From assembly GCA_030040015.1 (NCBI GenBank), contig JASHUM010000095.1, positions 1 to 64,000 of the forward strand: a stretch of 64,000 bases of DNA, in the 5' to 3' direction. The notes beneath the pieces were generated by a model. The model saw nothing but the letters and a program-made list of their open reading frames with translations. It ran no database searches and had not been told where the DNA came from. This document shows positions 24,748 to 33,499 of this stretch, one piece after another (the stretch's first letter is position 1; each line of letters opens with the position of its first letter). The position numbers and the translations under genes were made by a program. The DNA is from Acidimicrobiales bacterium. GTDB taxonomy: Bacteria > Actinomycetota > Acidimicrobiia > Acidimicrobiales > UBA8190.

Positions 24748-26187
24748 CTACTGGGGCGGCCCGCTGACCAGGGTCACCGAGGCGCTCTGCTGCTGCCCGG
24801 ATGTGTCGAGGTACTGGATCGTCACCGTCTGACCGGGTGTCTCGCTCAGGATGACCTCGGTCAGCCCCTCGGGCGAGGTCACGCTGTGTCCGTCGACGGC
24901 CGTGATGGTGTCGCCCTCGACCAGGCCGGCCTCCTCGGCGGGCCCGCCCGGCACGAGCTGCACGATCTGGGCACCGGACGTGGTCGATCCCCCGAAGGTG
25001 CTCGAAGGCGAACGCACGCCGACACCCAGGAAGGCGGTCTCGCCGATGTGGACGACGCTCGACGCCGTTCCGGCGATGATCTGGTGGGCGATGTCGAGCG
25101 CCTCGTCGATGGGGATCGAGTAGCCCTGGGTGCCCGTGCCCGAGAGCTCGTAGGAGCTCGAGGCGGCCGTGTCCATGCCGATGACCTTGCCGCTGGCGTC
25201 GACGAGCGGTCCGCCCGAGTCGCCCGAGACGATCCCGGCGTTGGTCTCGATGAGGTCGGAGAGCTGCTCCGAGCTGCCGTCCACCTCGTCGCTGGCGGTG
25301 ATGGTCTGGTCGAGGGCGGTGATCGAGCCGCCGGCCGGGGTCAAGGCACCGGCCCCCTGGGCGTTCCCGATGGCCACCACGCCCTCGCCGACCGTGGCCT
25401 TGGACGAGTCACCCGTGGTCACCGTCTGAAGGCCGGAGGCGCCCACGATCTGGATCACGGCGACGTCCTGGGTGCGGTCGTAGCCGACGACGTTGGCGTT
25501 GTAGACCTTGCCGTTGCCGATGTCGGTGACGCTGATCTTGTTGGCGCTCTCGATGACGTGGTTGTTGGTGAGCACCAGCCCGTTGGAGGTGAGCACCATG
25601 CCGGTGCCCGCACCCTCGATGCCCTCGTCGGTGATCTGGGTGTCGACGTCGACGAGACCCGGCTCGACCTCCTGGGCGATGGCGGAGACGTTGGCCGGCG
25701 CCCCCGATCCCTGCGTGGTGGGAGTGGTGCTCCCCGGGCTCAGTCCCGAGAAGGGCTGGACGTTCGAGGCCCGGTAGAGGTCGTGTCCCACGACACCGCC
25801 CAACAGGGCGGCCACCAGGACTCCGACGACCACGATGGCGGCGACCACGGCCCGGCCCGCCGGGCGGTACCCGGGCGGCTGTCCTCCCGACCACGGCCCG
25901 CCGGGGTGCTGGGCCCCGGAGGGTGGGCCCCAGTGCCAGCCCCCACCAGGGGGGGGTCCGCCGGGCGGGGGGTACCCGGCGCTCCCGGGCGGGGGGTACC
26001 CCGCTGGGCCGGGTGGCGGGTAGCCGGTCCCACCCTGCGCCGGGCTCGTCGGGAAGGGGGCGGTGGGGGGGTTGCCCGGGAAGGGGCCGGTGGGGGGACC
26101 GGCCTGGCCTTCCTGCCAGGGCGGCCTCCACCCCGGAGGGGTGGAAGGACCCTCGTCAGCCGGTCGGTTGCCGGTCCATTCGTCCAT
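24748..26187 (-). CDS. HtrA/DegP-like trypsin-type serine protease with PDZ domain
   Basis: 479 aa. A cytoplasmic Pro/Gly-rich N-terminus (residues 1-110) contains three GYPPPG repeats, then a membrane helix near 112-135. An extracytoplasmic protease follows with His210 (LTNNHVIE), Asp241 (TQDVAVIQI) and Ser324 (SGDSGGPLVD). A PDZ domain covers about 385-479 (GGPAEEAGLVEGDTITAVDG). It degrades or refolds damaged envelope proteins. Start: GGAGAGG lies 9 nt before the ATG at 26187 but abuts the ATG at 26196, so 26187 is preferred. Confidence 0.9.
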   Translation of the reverse strand: MDEWTGNRPADEGPSTPPGWRPPWQEGQAGPPTGPFPGNPPTAPFPTSPAQGGTGYPPPGPAGYPPPGSAGYPPPGGPPPGGGWHWGPPSGAQHPGGPWSGGQPPGYRPAGRAVVAAIVVVGVLVAALLGGVVGHDLYRASNVQPFSGLSPGSTTPTTQGSGAPANVSAIAQEVEPGLVDVDTQITDEGIEGAGTGMVLTSNGLVLTNNHVIESANKISVTDIGNGKVYNANVVGYDRTQDVAVIQIVGASGLQTVTTGDSSKATVGEGVVAIGNAQGAGALTPAGGSITALDQTITASDEVDGSSEQLSDLIETNAGIVSGDSGGPLVDASGKVIGMDTAASSSYELSGTGTQGYSIPIDEALDIAHQIIAGTASSVVHIGETAFLGVGVRSPSSTFGGSTTSGAQIVQLVPGGPAEEAGLVEGDTITAVDGHSVTSPEGLTEVILSETPGQTVTIQYLDTSGQQQSASVTLVSGPPQ

Positions 26188-26234
26188 GTGCTGCATCCTC
26201 TCCGGAGCGGCTTCGGCCTTCCTTGGCCGTTGCT

Positions 26235-26522
26235 TTATTCCCCCTGTGAAGAAGTCGCCCCCTCGAGCAGGCCGTCGGGGGTCCGCCCCAGGGCACGGCT
26301 GATGGCCTCGGCCAGGGCGCGAGCCGAGGCGCCGTCGAGCTCGAGGGCGACCCGTGCCGAGGGGCCCAGCTCGGGGTTTCGCAAGTCGATGTTCAGGGTG
26401 TGGAGGTCCGGGGCGTGGACGGGATGGTCGACGTAGACGGTGGCCTCGCGCACCGCGAACCACCCGCTTGCCCCCTTGCCGCTGCCTCGCACCGGCAGCT
26501 GTTCGGTCTGGTACGTGCACAT
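26235..26522 (-). CDS. DUF6295 family protein
   Basis: 95 aa. It begins MCTYQTEQLPVRGSGKGASG, then WFAVREATVYVDHPVHAPD and LHTLNIDLRNPELG, a strongly conserved actinobacterial pattern that I associate with DUF6295. There is no membrane segment and no known function. GGAGG lies shortly before the ATG at 26522. It follows the dienelactone hydrolase by 14 nt on the same strand, so it is probably in one operon with it and the HtrA-like protease downstream. Confidence 0.75.
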   Translation of the reverse strand: MCTYQTEQLPVRGSGKGASGWFAVREATVYVDHPVHAPDLHTLNIDLRNPELGPSARVALELDGASARALAEAISRALGRTPDGLLEGATSSQGE

Positions 26523-26536
26523 GGTCGCCTCCGTCC

Positions 26537-27283
26537 TCAGCTCAGGTGCCGGCCGAAGAAGTCCCAGATCTTGTTCCACCCGTCGACGGCAGCCTCGGGC
26601 CGGTAGGCGGGACGGTCGGTGCAGAAGAAGGCGTGGCCGGCGCCCTCGTAGCTGTGGAACTCGAAGTCCTTGCCCGCTCCGGCCAGCAGCTTCTCGAGCT
26701 GGGCGACCTCGTCGGGGGCCGGGAACTGGTCGTCTGCCCCGAACAGCCCGAGCAGCGGACAGTGCAGGTCTTTCACCCGGTCCCCGAGTGGCCGCACCGA
26801 CAGCGGCGCGCCTTCGGGAGGCGTGTTGAGCACGAAGGCGCCGTAGCAGTCCACAGCGGCGTCGAGCGGGAGCGAGCAGGCGGCCAACAGCGACTGCCGG
26901 CCCCCCGAGCAGTACCCGATGGTCGCCGCCTTGCCGTTGCACACCTCCAGTGCCTTGAGCGTCTCCATGGCGCCGGCCACGTCGCCCACTAGGCGCTCGT
27001 CGGGAACGCCCCCGGCGGCCCGGGCGGTGGCGGCGGCGTCGTCCGGGCTCGCCCCGGGCGCCTCCCGGCTGTAGAGGTTGGGGCACAGGGCGGGGTAGCC
27101 ATGGAAGGCGAAGCGCCGCGTCACCTCCTTGGACCAGTCGTCGTACCCGGGCATGTGGTGGATCACCACCACCCCGCCGGCCGGGGGCTGGCCGTCACCG
27201 ACAGGTTGGGCCAGGTATCCCTCGATCCGGTCCCCACCGTGGCCGGTCAGGGTCACGGTCTCTGCTCGCATGGCAACGTCCAC
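26537..27283 (-). CDS. Dienelactone hydrolase family protein
   Basis: 248 aa alpha/beta hydrolase. The nucleophile elbow GYCSGGRQS carries a Cys, as in dienelactone hydrolase. The acid is in LLGLFGADDQFP and the His in YEGAGHAFFC. HHMPGYDDWSKEVTRRFAFH precedes them. The enzyme probably opens a lactone or ester; the substrate is unknown. Start: the GTG at 27283 has AGGAGG 6 nt upstream, while the in-frame ATG at 27271 is too far from it (18 nt). Confidence 0.85.
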   Translation of the reverse strand: MDVAMRAETVTLTGHGGDRIEGYLAQPVGDGQPPAGGVVVIHHMPGYDDWSKEVTRRFAFHGYPALCPNLYSREAPGASPDDAAATARAAGGVPDERLVGDVAGAMETLKALEVCNGKAATIGYCSGGRQSLLAACSLPLDAAVDCYGAFVLNTPPEGAPLSVRPLGDRVKDLHCPLLGLFGADDQFPAPDEVAQLEKLLAGAGKDFEFHSYEGAGHAFFCTDRPAYRPEAAVDGWNKIWDFFGRHLS

Positions 27284-27418
27284 GACTGCCCTCCTCTGGT
27301 GCCTCGAGTCTGTCGGCGGCAGCGCCCGCCGGACAGCGACGACCCTATGCCGCCGCTGCGCCGTGAGGCGCATCGACCCGGGACCGATGACAGAATTGTC
27401 GCCACGGACGGGATCACC

Positions 27419-27937
27419 ATGCTCGAGGAGGATCACCGCCAGGCCCGGGAGCTCCTGGCCCGGCTCTCCGGCGACTCCCGGCGCGTCCTCGGTGAGGTGT
27501 TCGACGAGCTGGAGCGCGTCCTCGCCGTGCACTCCGCCGTCGAGATCGAGCACTTCTACCCGTTGGTGCACAAGCACGTGGAGGGGGGCATCGATTTCGC
27601 CAAGCAGGGTCGCCTCGACCACGAGGAGATCGACATGACCCTGTACCGCCTCCGCCACGTCCCTCTCGGAAACGACGAATTCGCCGCCGAGCTGGCCAAG
27701 CTGAGACGCGACGTGGCCGAGCACCTGCGAGACGAGGAGGAGAAGCTCTTCGCTCCCTTGCGCCACGCGCTCGGGCAGGACGGTCTGGCCGATCTGGCTC
27801 GCCACCTCGAGGTGGCCAGACGCCACGCCCCCACCCATCCCCATCCGTCCGCGCCCAAGTCGGCGCTGGGGTCACGCCTCGCCCATCGCGTCGTGGGCGC
27901 GGTGGACCGCCTGAGCGACCGTCGCCGCAGGGGCTGA
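27419..27937 (+). CDS. Hemerythrin HHE-domain protein
   Basis: 172 aa. Iron-ligand positions of an HHE four-helix bundle are seen in MLEEDHRQARELLARL, AVEIEHFYPLVHKHVEGG, HEEIDMTLYRLRH and AEHLRDEEEKLFAPL. It probably binds a di-iron centre that senses or carries O2 or NO. The start is uncertain: the ATG at 27419 lacks a good Shine-Dalgarno, an in-frame ATG lies at 27347, and relatives usually begin a few residues before the first helix. It is convergent with WS/DGAT, only 3 nt apart. The last 40 residues are basic. Confidence 0.8.
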   Translation: MLEEDHRQARELLARLSGDSRRVLGEVFDELERVLAVHSAVEIEHFYPLVHKHVEGGIDFAKQGRLDHEEIDMTLYRLRHVPLGNDEFAAELAKLRRDVAEHLRDEEEKLFAPLRHALGQDGLADLARHLEVARRHAPTHPHPSAPKSALGSRLAHRVVGAVDRLSDRRRRG

Positions 27938-27940
27938 GGC

Positions 27941-29422
27941 CTAGCCCGGGCTGGGGGCGCGATCGCGCTTCGGCGCGTGCGCGGTCCGGCCCTTGGCGCC
28001 GGGCGCGATCCCGGTCGAGGTGGCGGGGTCGAGGCCGGCGGCGCCGAGCAGTTCCTCGAGGGCCTCGGGGACGTACGAGGCAAGCTTGGCCACCTTCGGC
28101 ACTGTCTCCCGGCACGCCATGAGCCCCCAGTTGAGGACGCCCCGGTAGCTCATGACCGTGACGTTGAGCCCGGCCCCGTCCATGACCGGGCCCAGGGGGA
28201 AGCCGGCCACCAGCTCCGACCCACCCAGGTAGATGGGGAAGTCCGGTCCGGGCACGTTGGAGATGACCAAACTGTGGATGGGCCGGTGGCGCTCGGCGAG
28301 GCGGAAGCGGGTGTAGGTGCGGGCCGCGGCCGAGAAGACGTTGGGCGCGGCGTGCTCGGCCCAGTCGAGGAGCACCTCGGCGCCCAGTGCTTTGTGCTCC
28401 TCCTTGGCTCCCTTCGTGCCGTCGCGGATGGTGAGCAGACGCTTGACCGGGTCGTCGACGCGGCAGGGAAGGCCCACGAACATGGCCGACACCTTGTTGG
28501 CGCTCTTGTGCTGCGTCGAGCCTTGGACCGACACCGGCACGGTGACCACGAGGGGGTCGTCGGGGAGCTCGTCACCCTCGTCCAGGTACCGGCGCAGCGC
28601 CCCGGCGCAGAGGGCCAGCACCACGTCGTTGACGGTCGTCTCGAGCGCGTTCTTGACCCGCTTCACGTCGTCGAGCGAGATGGTGGAGAACGCCACTGCC
28701 CGGTGGGCGGTGATGGCCTGGTTGAGCGAGGTGCGCGGGGTGGTGAGGGGGAGCGCGGCGTTGCCCGACGACGACTGGCGGACCTTGCGGACGTCGAAGA
28801 ATGCCTTGCCCGTCTTCCAAGCCAGAGGGACGATGCGCAGCTGACGAGTGGCCCGGTCCAAGAGGGCCTGGCCCAACAAGGTGAGATCCGAAGGCGCCCG
28901 TCCGGCGCTGGGCATCTCGTCGGGCGCCGGGCGGGGCGCCGGGTCCGCCTCGAGGTCGAACAGCTCGGCCAGCAGCTCGGCCCCGGAGACGCCGTCGATG
29001 GTGCAGTGGTGGATCTTGGTCACGACGGCGATACGCCCGCCTTCGAGGCCCTCGACGATGTACATCTCCCACAGGGGCTTGGAGCGGTCCAGTTTGCGGC
29101 TGCACACGTCGCCCACGAAGTCGGCCAGCTCGGTGATCCCTCCCGGGGCGGGAAGTGCCGCTCGGCGGACGTGATAGTCGATGTCGAAGTGGTGGTCGTC
29201 GACCCAATAGGGGTGTCCGAGCCGGAAGGGGACCTCCACCAACCTGCGCCGGAACACCGGCGCCTGCACCAGGCGTTCGCTGACCAGGGTCCGCACCTTG
29301 GCGTAGCTGTAGCCGCCCGGCACCGTGGTGGGGTCGAACACCGCCGCCATCGACACGTGCATGTGGAGGCTCGGGGTCTCCAAGTACAAGAACGACGCGT
29401 CCAGCCCGCTCAGTCGCTCCAT
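27941..29422 (-). CDS. Wax ester synthase / diacylglycerol acyltransferase (WS/DGAT)
   Basis: 493 aa. The active-site motif HHCTIDG is at residues 138-144, and the family N-terminus is MERLSGLDASFLYLETPSLH. The C-terminal DUF1298 landmarks include VISNVPGPDFPIYLGGSELV. The enzyme esterifies fatty alcohols or diacylglycerol with acyl-CoA to make storage wax or triacylglycerol. It shares a divergent gap of 85 bp with a membrane esterase gene. In this lipid-rich gene set (acyl-CoA dehydrogenases, crotonase, esterases) it suggests neutral-lipid storage. Confidence 0.9.
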   Translation of the reverse strand: MERLSGLDASFLYLETPSLHMHVSMAAVFDPTTVPGGYSYAKVRTLVSERLVQAPVFRRRLVEVPFRLGHPYWVDDHHFDIDYHVRRAALPAPGGITELADFVGDVCSRKLDRSKPLWEMYIVEGLEGGRIAVVTKIHHCTIDGVSGAELLAELFDLEADPAPRPAPDEMPSAGRAPSDLTLLGQALLDRATRQLRIVPLAWKTGKAFFDVRKVRQSSSGNAALPLTTPRTSLNQAITAHRAVAFSTISLDDVKRVKNALETTVNDVVLALCAGALRRYLDEGDELPDDPLVVTVPVSVQGSTQHKSANKVSAMFVGLPCRVDDPVKRLLTIRDGTKGAKEEHKALGAEVLLDWAEHAAPNVFSAAARTYTRFRLAERHRPIHSLVISNVPGPDFPIYLGGSELVAGFPLGPVMDGAGLNVTVMSYRGVLNWGLMACRETVPKVAKLASYVPEALEELLGAAGLDPATSTGIAPGAKGRTAHAPKRDRAPSPG

Positions 29423-29507
29423 GCGCCCTGCCTTCCCGGACCCGGCGCCGCCCGCCCGGCCTTCCGCTCGACGTGCGCATCATCGCACCCTCCGACAGGA
29501 TGTTGCC

Positions 29508-30821
29508 ATGGCCTGGTCCTGGGCGTACCTGGGGGTGTCGCTCTTCGGCGCTGCCCTGGTGCTCAACGCCTTCCGCCCCCTCAAGAACGGCGCCTTCGTC
29601 GTCCAGAGCTTCTTCGCCGGGTGGTACACGGCGGAGATGCCGGTGTGGCACATCGTGTGGCAGGCGGCGTTCACCGTCGGCTTCGCCTCCGAGGGTGCGT
29701 TGCGCTTCTGGCCGGGCTGGCTCGGACTGGCCGTGGCCGTCGCCTCCTGGGGCGGGCTCGGCCTGCACTTTGCCATCGGCAACAAAGCCCGGGCCGTGCT
29801 CACCCAAGCCGAGGCCGAGGTCCCCCTGCCCCCGATCGAGGGGCTCGAGCTGCCCCGGTCCGGGCGCGACACCATGTGGCGCTTCCCCCGGCTGATCTGG
29901 CCGCTCCCGCGCCCGACGCTGGCGGTCCGGACCTTCCGCAACATCGACTACTGGGGGGACGGCCGGCGAGCCCACATGCTCGACGTCATCGTCGGACGCG
30001 GCGCCACGCCCGAGCGGGCACCGGTGTTCGTCTACATCCACGGCGGGGCGTGGATGATCGGCGACAAGCGCGAGCAGGGCTTCCCCCTCATGTACGAGCT
30101 GGCCCGCCGCGGCTGGGTGTGCGTCACCGTGAATTACCGCCTGAGCCCCCGGGCCACGTGGCCCGACCACATCGTCGACTGCAAGCGCGCCATCGCCTGG
30201 GTGCGCGACCACGTCGCCGAGTACGGCGGTGATCCTGGGTTCCTGGCCGTGTCGGGCGGCTCCGCCGGCGGGCACCTGGCCGCTCTGGTGGCGCTCAGCG
30301 CCGGCGACCCCGTCTTCCAGCCCGGGTTCGCCGAGGCGGACACCGGCGTGGACGCCTGCGTGCCCATCTACGGCCAGTACGACATGACGTGCCACGGCGG
30401 CGGGCGGAATCTGCGGGACAAGGGCGAGCTGCGCATGTTCGAGCGGCGCATCTTCAAGACCTCCTACGCCGAGCACTCCGAGGTGTTCGAGGCGGCCTCT
30501 CCCATCTGCCGGCTGCGCCCCGACGCCCCGCCCTTCTTCGTCGTCCACGGCCGCAACGACACCCTCATCCCGGTGGGCGACGCCCGGGAGTTCGTCCGCG
30601 AGCTTCGCCAGGTGTCGCGCTCGCCGGTGCTCTACGCCGAGCTGCCCTACGCCCAGCACGCCTTCGACGTGATGCCCTCGGTGCGCAGCGCCCACGTGGT
30701 GGCGGCCGTCGTGCGTTTCCTCGAGGGAACCCGCCGCCGGCTCATCGCTCCCGAGACCGTCTCGGCCAGCACCGTCGCCTCCGAGCTCGCCCTCGACCCG
30801 ACGCCTGACGCCGCATCCTGA
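29508..30821 (+). CDS. Membrane-anchored alpha/beta hydrolase (HSL-type esterase)
   Basis: 437 aa. Three hydrophobic helices in the first 90 residues anchor a C-terminal hydrolase. It has the oxyanion motif HGGAW (178-182), the elbow GGSAGG (Ser252), the acid in VVHGRNDTLIPV and the His in YAQHAFDVMP. It resembles the hormone-sensitive-lipase/LipN-type esterases of actinobacteria. The ATG at 29508 lies 6 nt after CAGGAT. It is divergent from WS/DGAT and could act on the lipids that enzyme makes, which is an inference from position. Confidence 0.85.
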   Translation: MAWSWAYLGVSLFGAALVLNAFRPLKNGAFVVQSFFAGWYTAEMPVWHIVWQAAFTVGFASEGALRFWPGWLGLAVAVASWGGLGLHFAIGNKARAVLTQAEAEVPLPPIEGLELPRSGRDTMWRFPRLIWPLPRPTLAVRTFRNIDYWGDGRRAHMLDVIVGRGATPERAPVFVYIHGGAWMIGDKREQGFPLMYELARRGWVCVTVNYRLSPRATWPDHIVDCKRAIAWVRDHVAEYGGDPGFLAVSGGSAGGHLAALVALSAGDPVFQPGFAEADTGVDACVPIYGQYDMTCHGGGRNLRDKGELRMFERRIFKTSYAEHSEVFEAASPICRLRPDAPPFFVVHGRNDTLIPVGDAREFVRELRQVSRSPVLYAELPYAQHAFDVMPSVRSAHVVAAVVRFLEGTRRRLIAPETVSASTVASELALDPTPDAAS

Positions 30822-30833
30822 AGGGGCGGTCCG

Positions 30834-33479
30834 TCAGTCCCCGGGAGCCTCACCCAGGACGACGAGCACCTCGGGCGGTCCGATGGCGGTGACGAGCTCG
30901 AGCACGCCGCCCGCCTCGCGCACGTCTGCCTCGGCCCGGTCCAGGAGCTCGAGGCGCTCGGCGTGGTCGGTCACGGTGAGCCGGGTGACGGGGACGCGCA
31001 TGGACTTGTGTGCCTCTGTCTTCACCCGCCGTACCGCGCCGAGCACGTTCGACGCCATGTCGAGCACGCCGGTGGACCCCGAGAGCGCCGGCGGTGGCAG
31101 CTCGCTCGGCGACGGCCACGGAGCCCGATGCACCGAGCCCCGGTGCCACCACGACCACACCTCTTCGGTGACGAAGGGCAGCACGGGAGCGAACAGGCGC
31201 AGGAGCACCGACAGTGCAAGGGCCAGGGCGGCGCGCGCCGAGGCGGCGGCGGGATCCGACGGGTCCTGGTAGGCCCGGGCCTTCACCAGCTCCACGTAGT
31301 CGTCGCAGAACGACCAGAAGAAGCCCTCGCTGCGCTCGAGCGCCTTGGCGTAGTCGTAGTCCTCGTAGGCGGCGGTCGCCTCCGTCACCACCGATGCCAG
31401 CCCGCTGAGCATGGCCAGGTCGATCGGAGCCACGACCGCGTCCGGCCCGGGTACCGGCGCCCCCGCCAGCCGGCCCAGGGCGAAGCGCGAGGCGTTGAGC
31501 ACCTTCATGGCCAGGCGACGGCCCACCTTCATCTGGCCCTCGTCGAAGGCGGTGTCGACGCCGGGCCGGCCGCACGCCGCCCAGTAGCGAACGGCGTCCG
31601 TCCCGTGCTGCTCGAGCAGAGCGATGGGCGTCACGACGTTGCCCTTGGACTTCGACATCTTCTTGCGGTCGGGGTCGAGGATCCATCCCGAGATCTCCAC
31701 GTCGCTCCAGGGCAAGACGTGGTGCTCGAGCTCGGCCCTGACCACGGTCGTGAACAGCCAGGTGCGGATGATCTCGTGGCTCTGGGGGCGCAGGTCCATG
31801 GGGAAGACCCGGGAGAACAGATCGGGGTCGTCCTCCCAGCGTCCGGCGATCTGAGGCGTGAGCGAGGACGTGGCCCAGGTGTCCATGACGTCCGGATCGC
31901 CGACGAAGCCTCCCGCCTGCCCGCGCTGGTCCTGGCTGTACCCGGCGGGGACGTCGTCGGAGGGATCGACCGGAAGGCGGTCCTCGGAGGCGAGGAGCGG
32001 GTGGGCGTAGTCGACGTCGCCCTCTGGGCTCACCGGATACCACACCGGGAAGGGCACGCCGAAGAACCGCTGCCGGCTGATGTTCCAGTCGCCGTTGAGC
32101 CCTTCCACCCACGACTCGTAGCGGTGCACCATGTGGGGCGGGTGCCAGCGCAGCTCGCGGCCCCGTTCGAGAAGGCGGGGACGAAGGGCCATGGTGCGCA
32201 CGTACCACTGCCGGCTGGACACGATCTCGAGAGGCCGCTCGCCGCGCTCGTAGAACCGCACGGCATGGACGACGGGCCGTGGCTCGCCCACCAGGGCGCC
32301 CGACCCGGCCAGCAACTCGACGATCCGGCGCCGGGCCTGGGCCACGGTGCGGCCACGCAGCTCGGCGTACGCGGCGCGCGCCGCTTCAGGGTGGCGTGAC
32401 TCCCACCCCGGGTCCCCGAACGGAGCGTCGCGCAACCGGCCGTCGCGGCCCACCACGGTTCGGGTGGGCAGCTCCAGCTCCCTCCACCAGGTCACGTCGG
32501 CCGTGTCGCCGAAGGTGCACACCATGGCGATGCCCGTCCCCTTGTCGGGCTCGGCCAAGGGATGCGCCACGACCGGCACGGGGACTTCGAAGAGCGGGGT
32601 GAGCACCTCCGAGCCGAAGAGGGATCGGTAGCGGTCGTCGTCGGGATGGGCGACGAGGGCCACGCAGGCCGGGAGCAGCTCGGGACGAGTGGTGTCGATC
32701 TCCACCGGGCCGGCGTCATCGGCGCGCCGGAAGGCGAGGCGGTGATACGCCCCGGTCACCTCCCGATCCTCCATCTCGGCCTGGGACACCGCCGTCTGGA
32801 AGTCGACGTCCCACTGGGTGGGCGCCTCGGCCAGATAGGCGTGGCCGCCGGCCAACAGGCGCAGGAAGCCGCGCTGGCTCACCCGACGCGCCTCGGCAGA
32901 GATGGTCGTGTACGTGAGCGTCCAGTCGACCGACAGCCCGAGGTGGTGCCAGGTCGTCTCGAATGCCTTCTCGTCCTCGGCCGTGAGCTGGTTGCACAAG
33001 GCGACGAAATCGGGCCGCGACACCGGCACCTGCTCCTTGCCCGGCGAGGCTGGTGGTGCGAACCCGGGGTCGTGCTGAAGGCTCGGGTCACAGCGCACGC
33101 CGAAGTAGTTCTGCACCCGGCGCTCGGTGGCCAGCCCGTTGTCGTCCCAGCCGATGGGATAGAAGACCGAGTAGCCCCTCATGCGCCGGTAGCGGGCCAC
33201 GGTGTCGGTGTGGGTGAAGGAGAAGACGTGGCCCACGTGCAGAGATCCCGACACCGTGGGCGGAGGGGTGTCGATGGCGAAGACACCCGAACGGGACACG
33301 GCGCGGTCGAAGCGGTAGGTCCCGTCCTCCTCCCAGTGCCTGTCCCACTTGTCCTCGAGCCCTTCGAGCGCGGGCCGATCGGGAACCGCGGGAGCACGGG
33401 GAGCTTCGAGCGGGGGCGCCGTCACGGCGTCGTCGCCCGGCGCCGGTGCGCTCGCAGCGTCGGTCGGGGCGGCGTTCAC
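30834..33479 (-). CDS. valS: Valine-tRNA ligase
   Basis: 881 aa class I aminoacyl-tRNA synthetase. The HIGH motif reads HVGH (81-84), followed by YPIGWDDNGLATERRVQNYF. The KMSKS motif (DRKKMSKSKGN) lies near 607-611, and a CP1 editing domain lies between. The anticodon-binding helical domain is complete and the length is normal. It charges tRNA-Val and edits Thr. The GTG at 33479 lies 9 nt after TACGGT on the minus strand. Its start codon and that of cysS are only 20 bp apart on opposite strands. Confidence 0.95.
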   Translation of the reverse strand: MNAAPTDAASAPAPGDDAVTAPPLEAPRAPAVPDRPALEGLEDKWDRHWEEDGTYRFDRAVSRSGVFAIDTPPPTVSGSLHVGHVFSFTHTDTVARYRRMRGYSVFYPIGWDDNGLATERRVQNYFGVRCDPSLQHDPGFAPPASPGKEQVPVSRPDFVALCNQLTAEDEKAFETTWHHLGLSVDWTLTYTTISAEARRVSQRGFLRLLAGGHAYLAEAPTQWDVDFQTAVSQAEMEDREVTGAYHRLAFRRADDAGPVEIDTTRPELLPACVALVAHPDDDRYRSLFGSEVLTPLFEVPVPVVAHPLAEPDKGTGIAMVCTFGDTADVTWWRELELPTRTVVGRDGRLRDAPFGDPGWESRHPEAARAAYAELRGRTVAQARRRIVELLAGSGALVGEPRPVVHAVRFYERGERPLEIVSSRQWYVRTMALRPRLLERGRELRWHPPHMVHRYESWVEGLNGDWNISRQRFFGVPFPVWYPVSPEGDVDYAHPLLASEDRLPVDPSDDVPAGYSQDQRGQAGGFVGDPDVMDTWATSSLTPQIAGRWEDDPDLFSRVFPMDLRPQSHEIIRTWLFTTVVRAELEHHVLPWSDVEISGWILDPDRKKMSKSKGNVVTPIALLEQHGTDAVRYWAACGRPGVDTAFDEGQMKVGRRLAMKVLNASRFALGRLAGAPVPGPDAVVAPIDLAMLSGLASVVTEATAAYEDYDYAKALERSEGFFWSFCDDYVELVKARAYQDPSDPAAASARAALALALSVLLRLFAPVLPFVTEEVWSWWHRGSVHRAPWPSPSELPPPALSGSTGVLDMASNVLGAVRRVKTEAHKSMRVPVTRLTVTDHAERLELLDRAEADVREAGGVLELVTAIGPPEVLVVLGEAPGD

Positions 33480-33487
33480 GATCCGGT

Positions 33488-33494
33488 TACCGTA
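33488..33494. promoter_or_regulatory. Overlapping bidirectional -10 element between valS and cysS
   Basis: The 7-bp sequence TACCGTA contains TACCGT on the plus strand (33488-33493, 6 nt before the cysS GTG) and TACGGT on the minus strand (33494-33489, 9 nt before the valS GTG). The whole intergenic gap is 20 bp, so both genes seem to use a single symmetric -10 region and leaderless mRNAs. Confidence 0.55.
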
Positions 33495-33499
33495 TCGGA

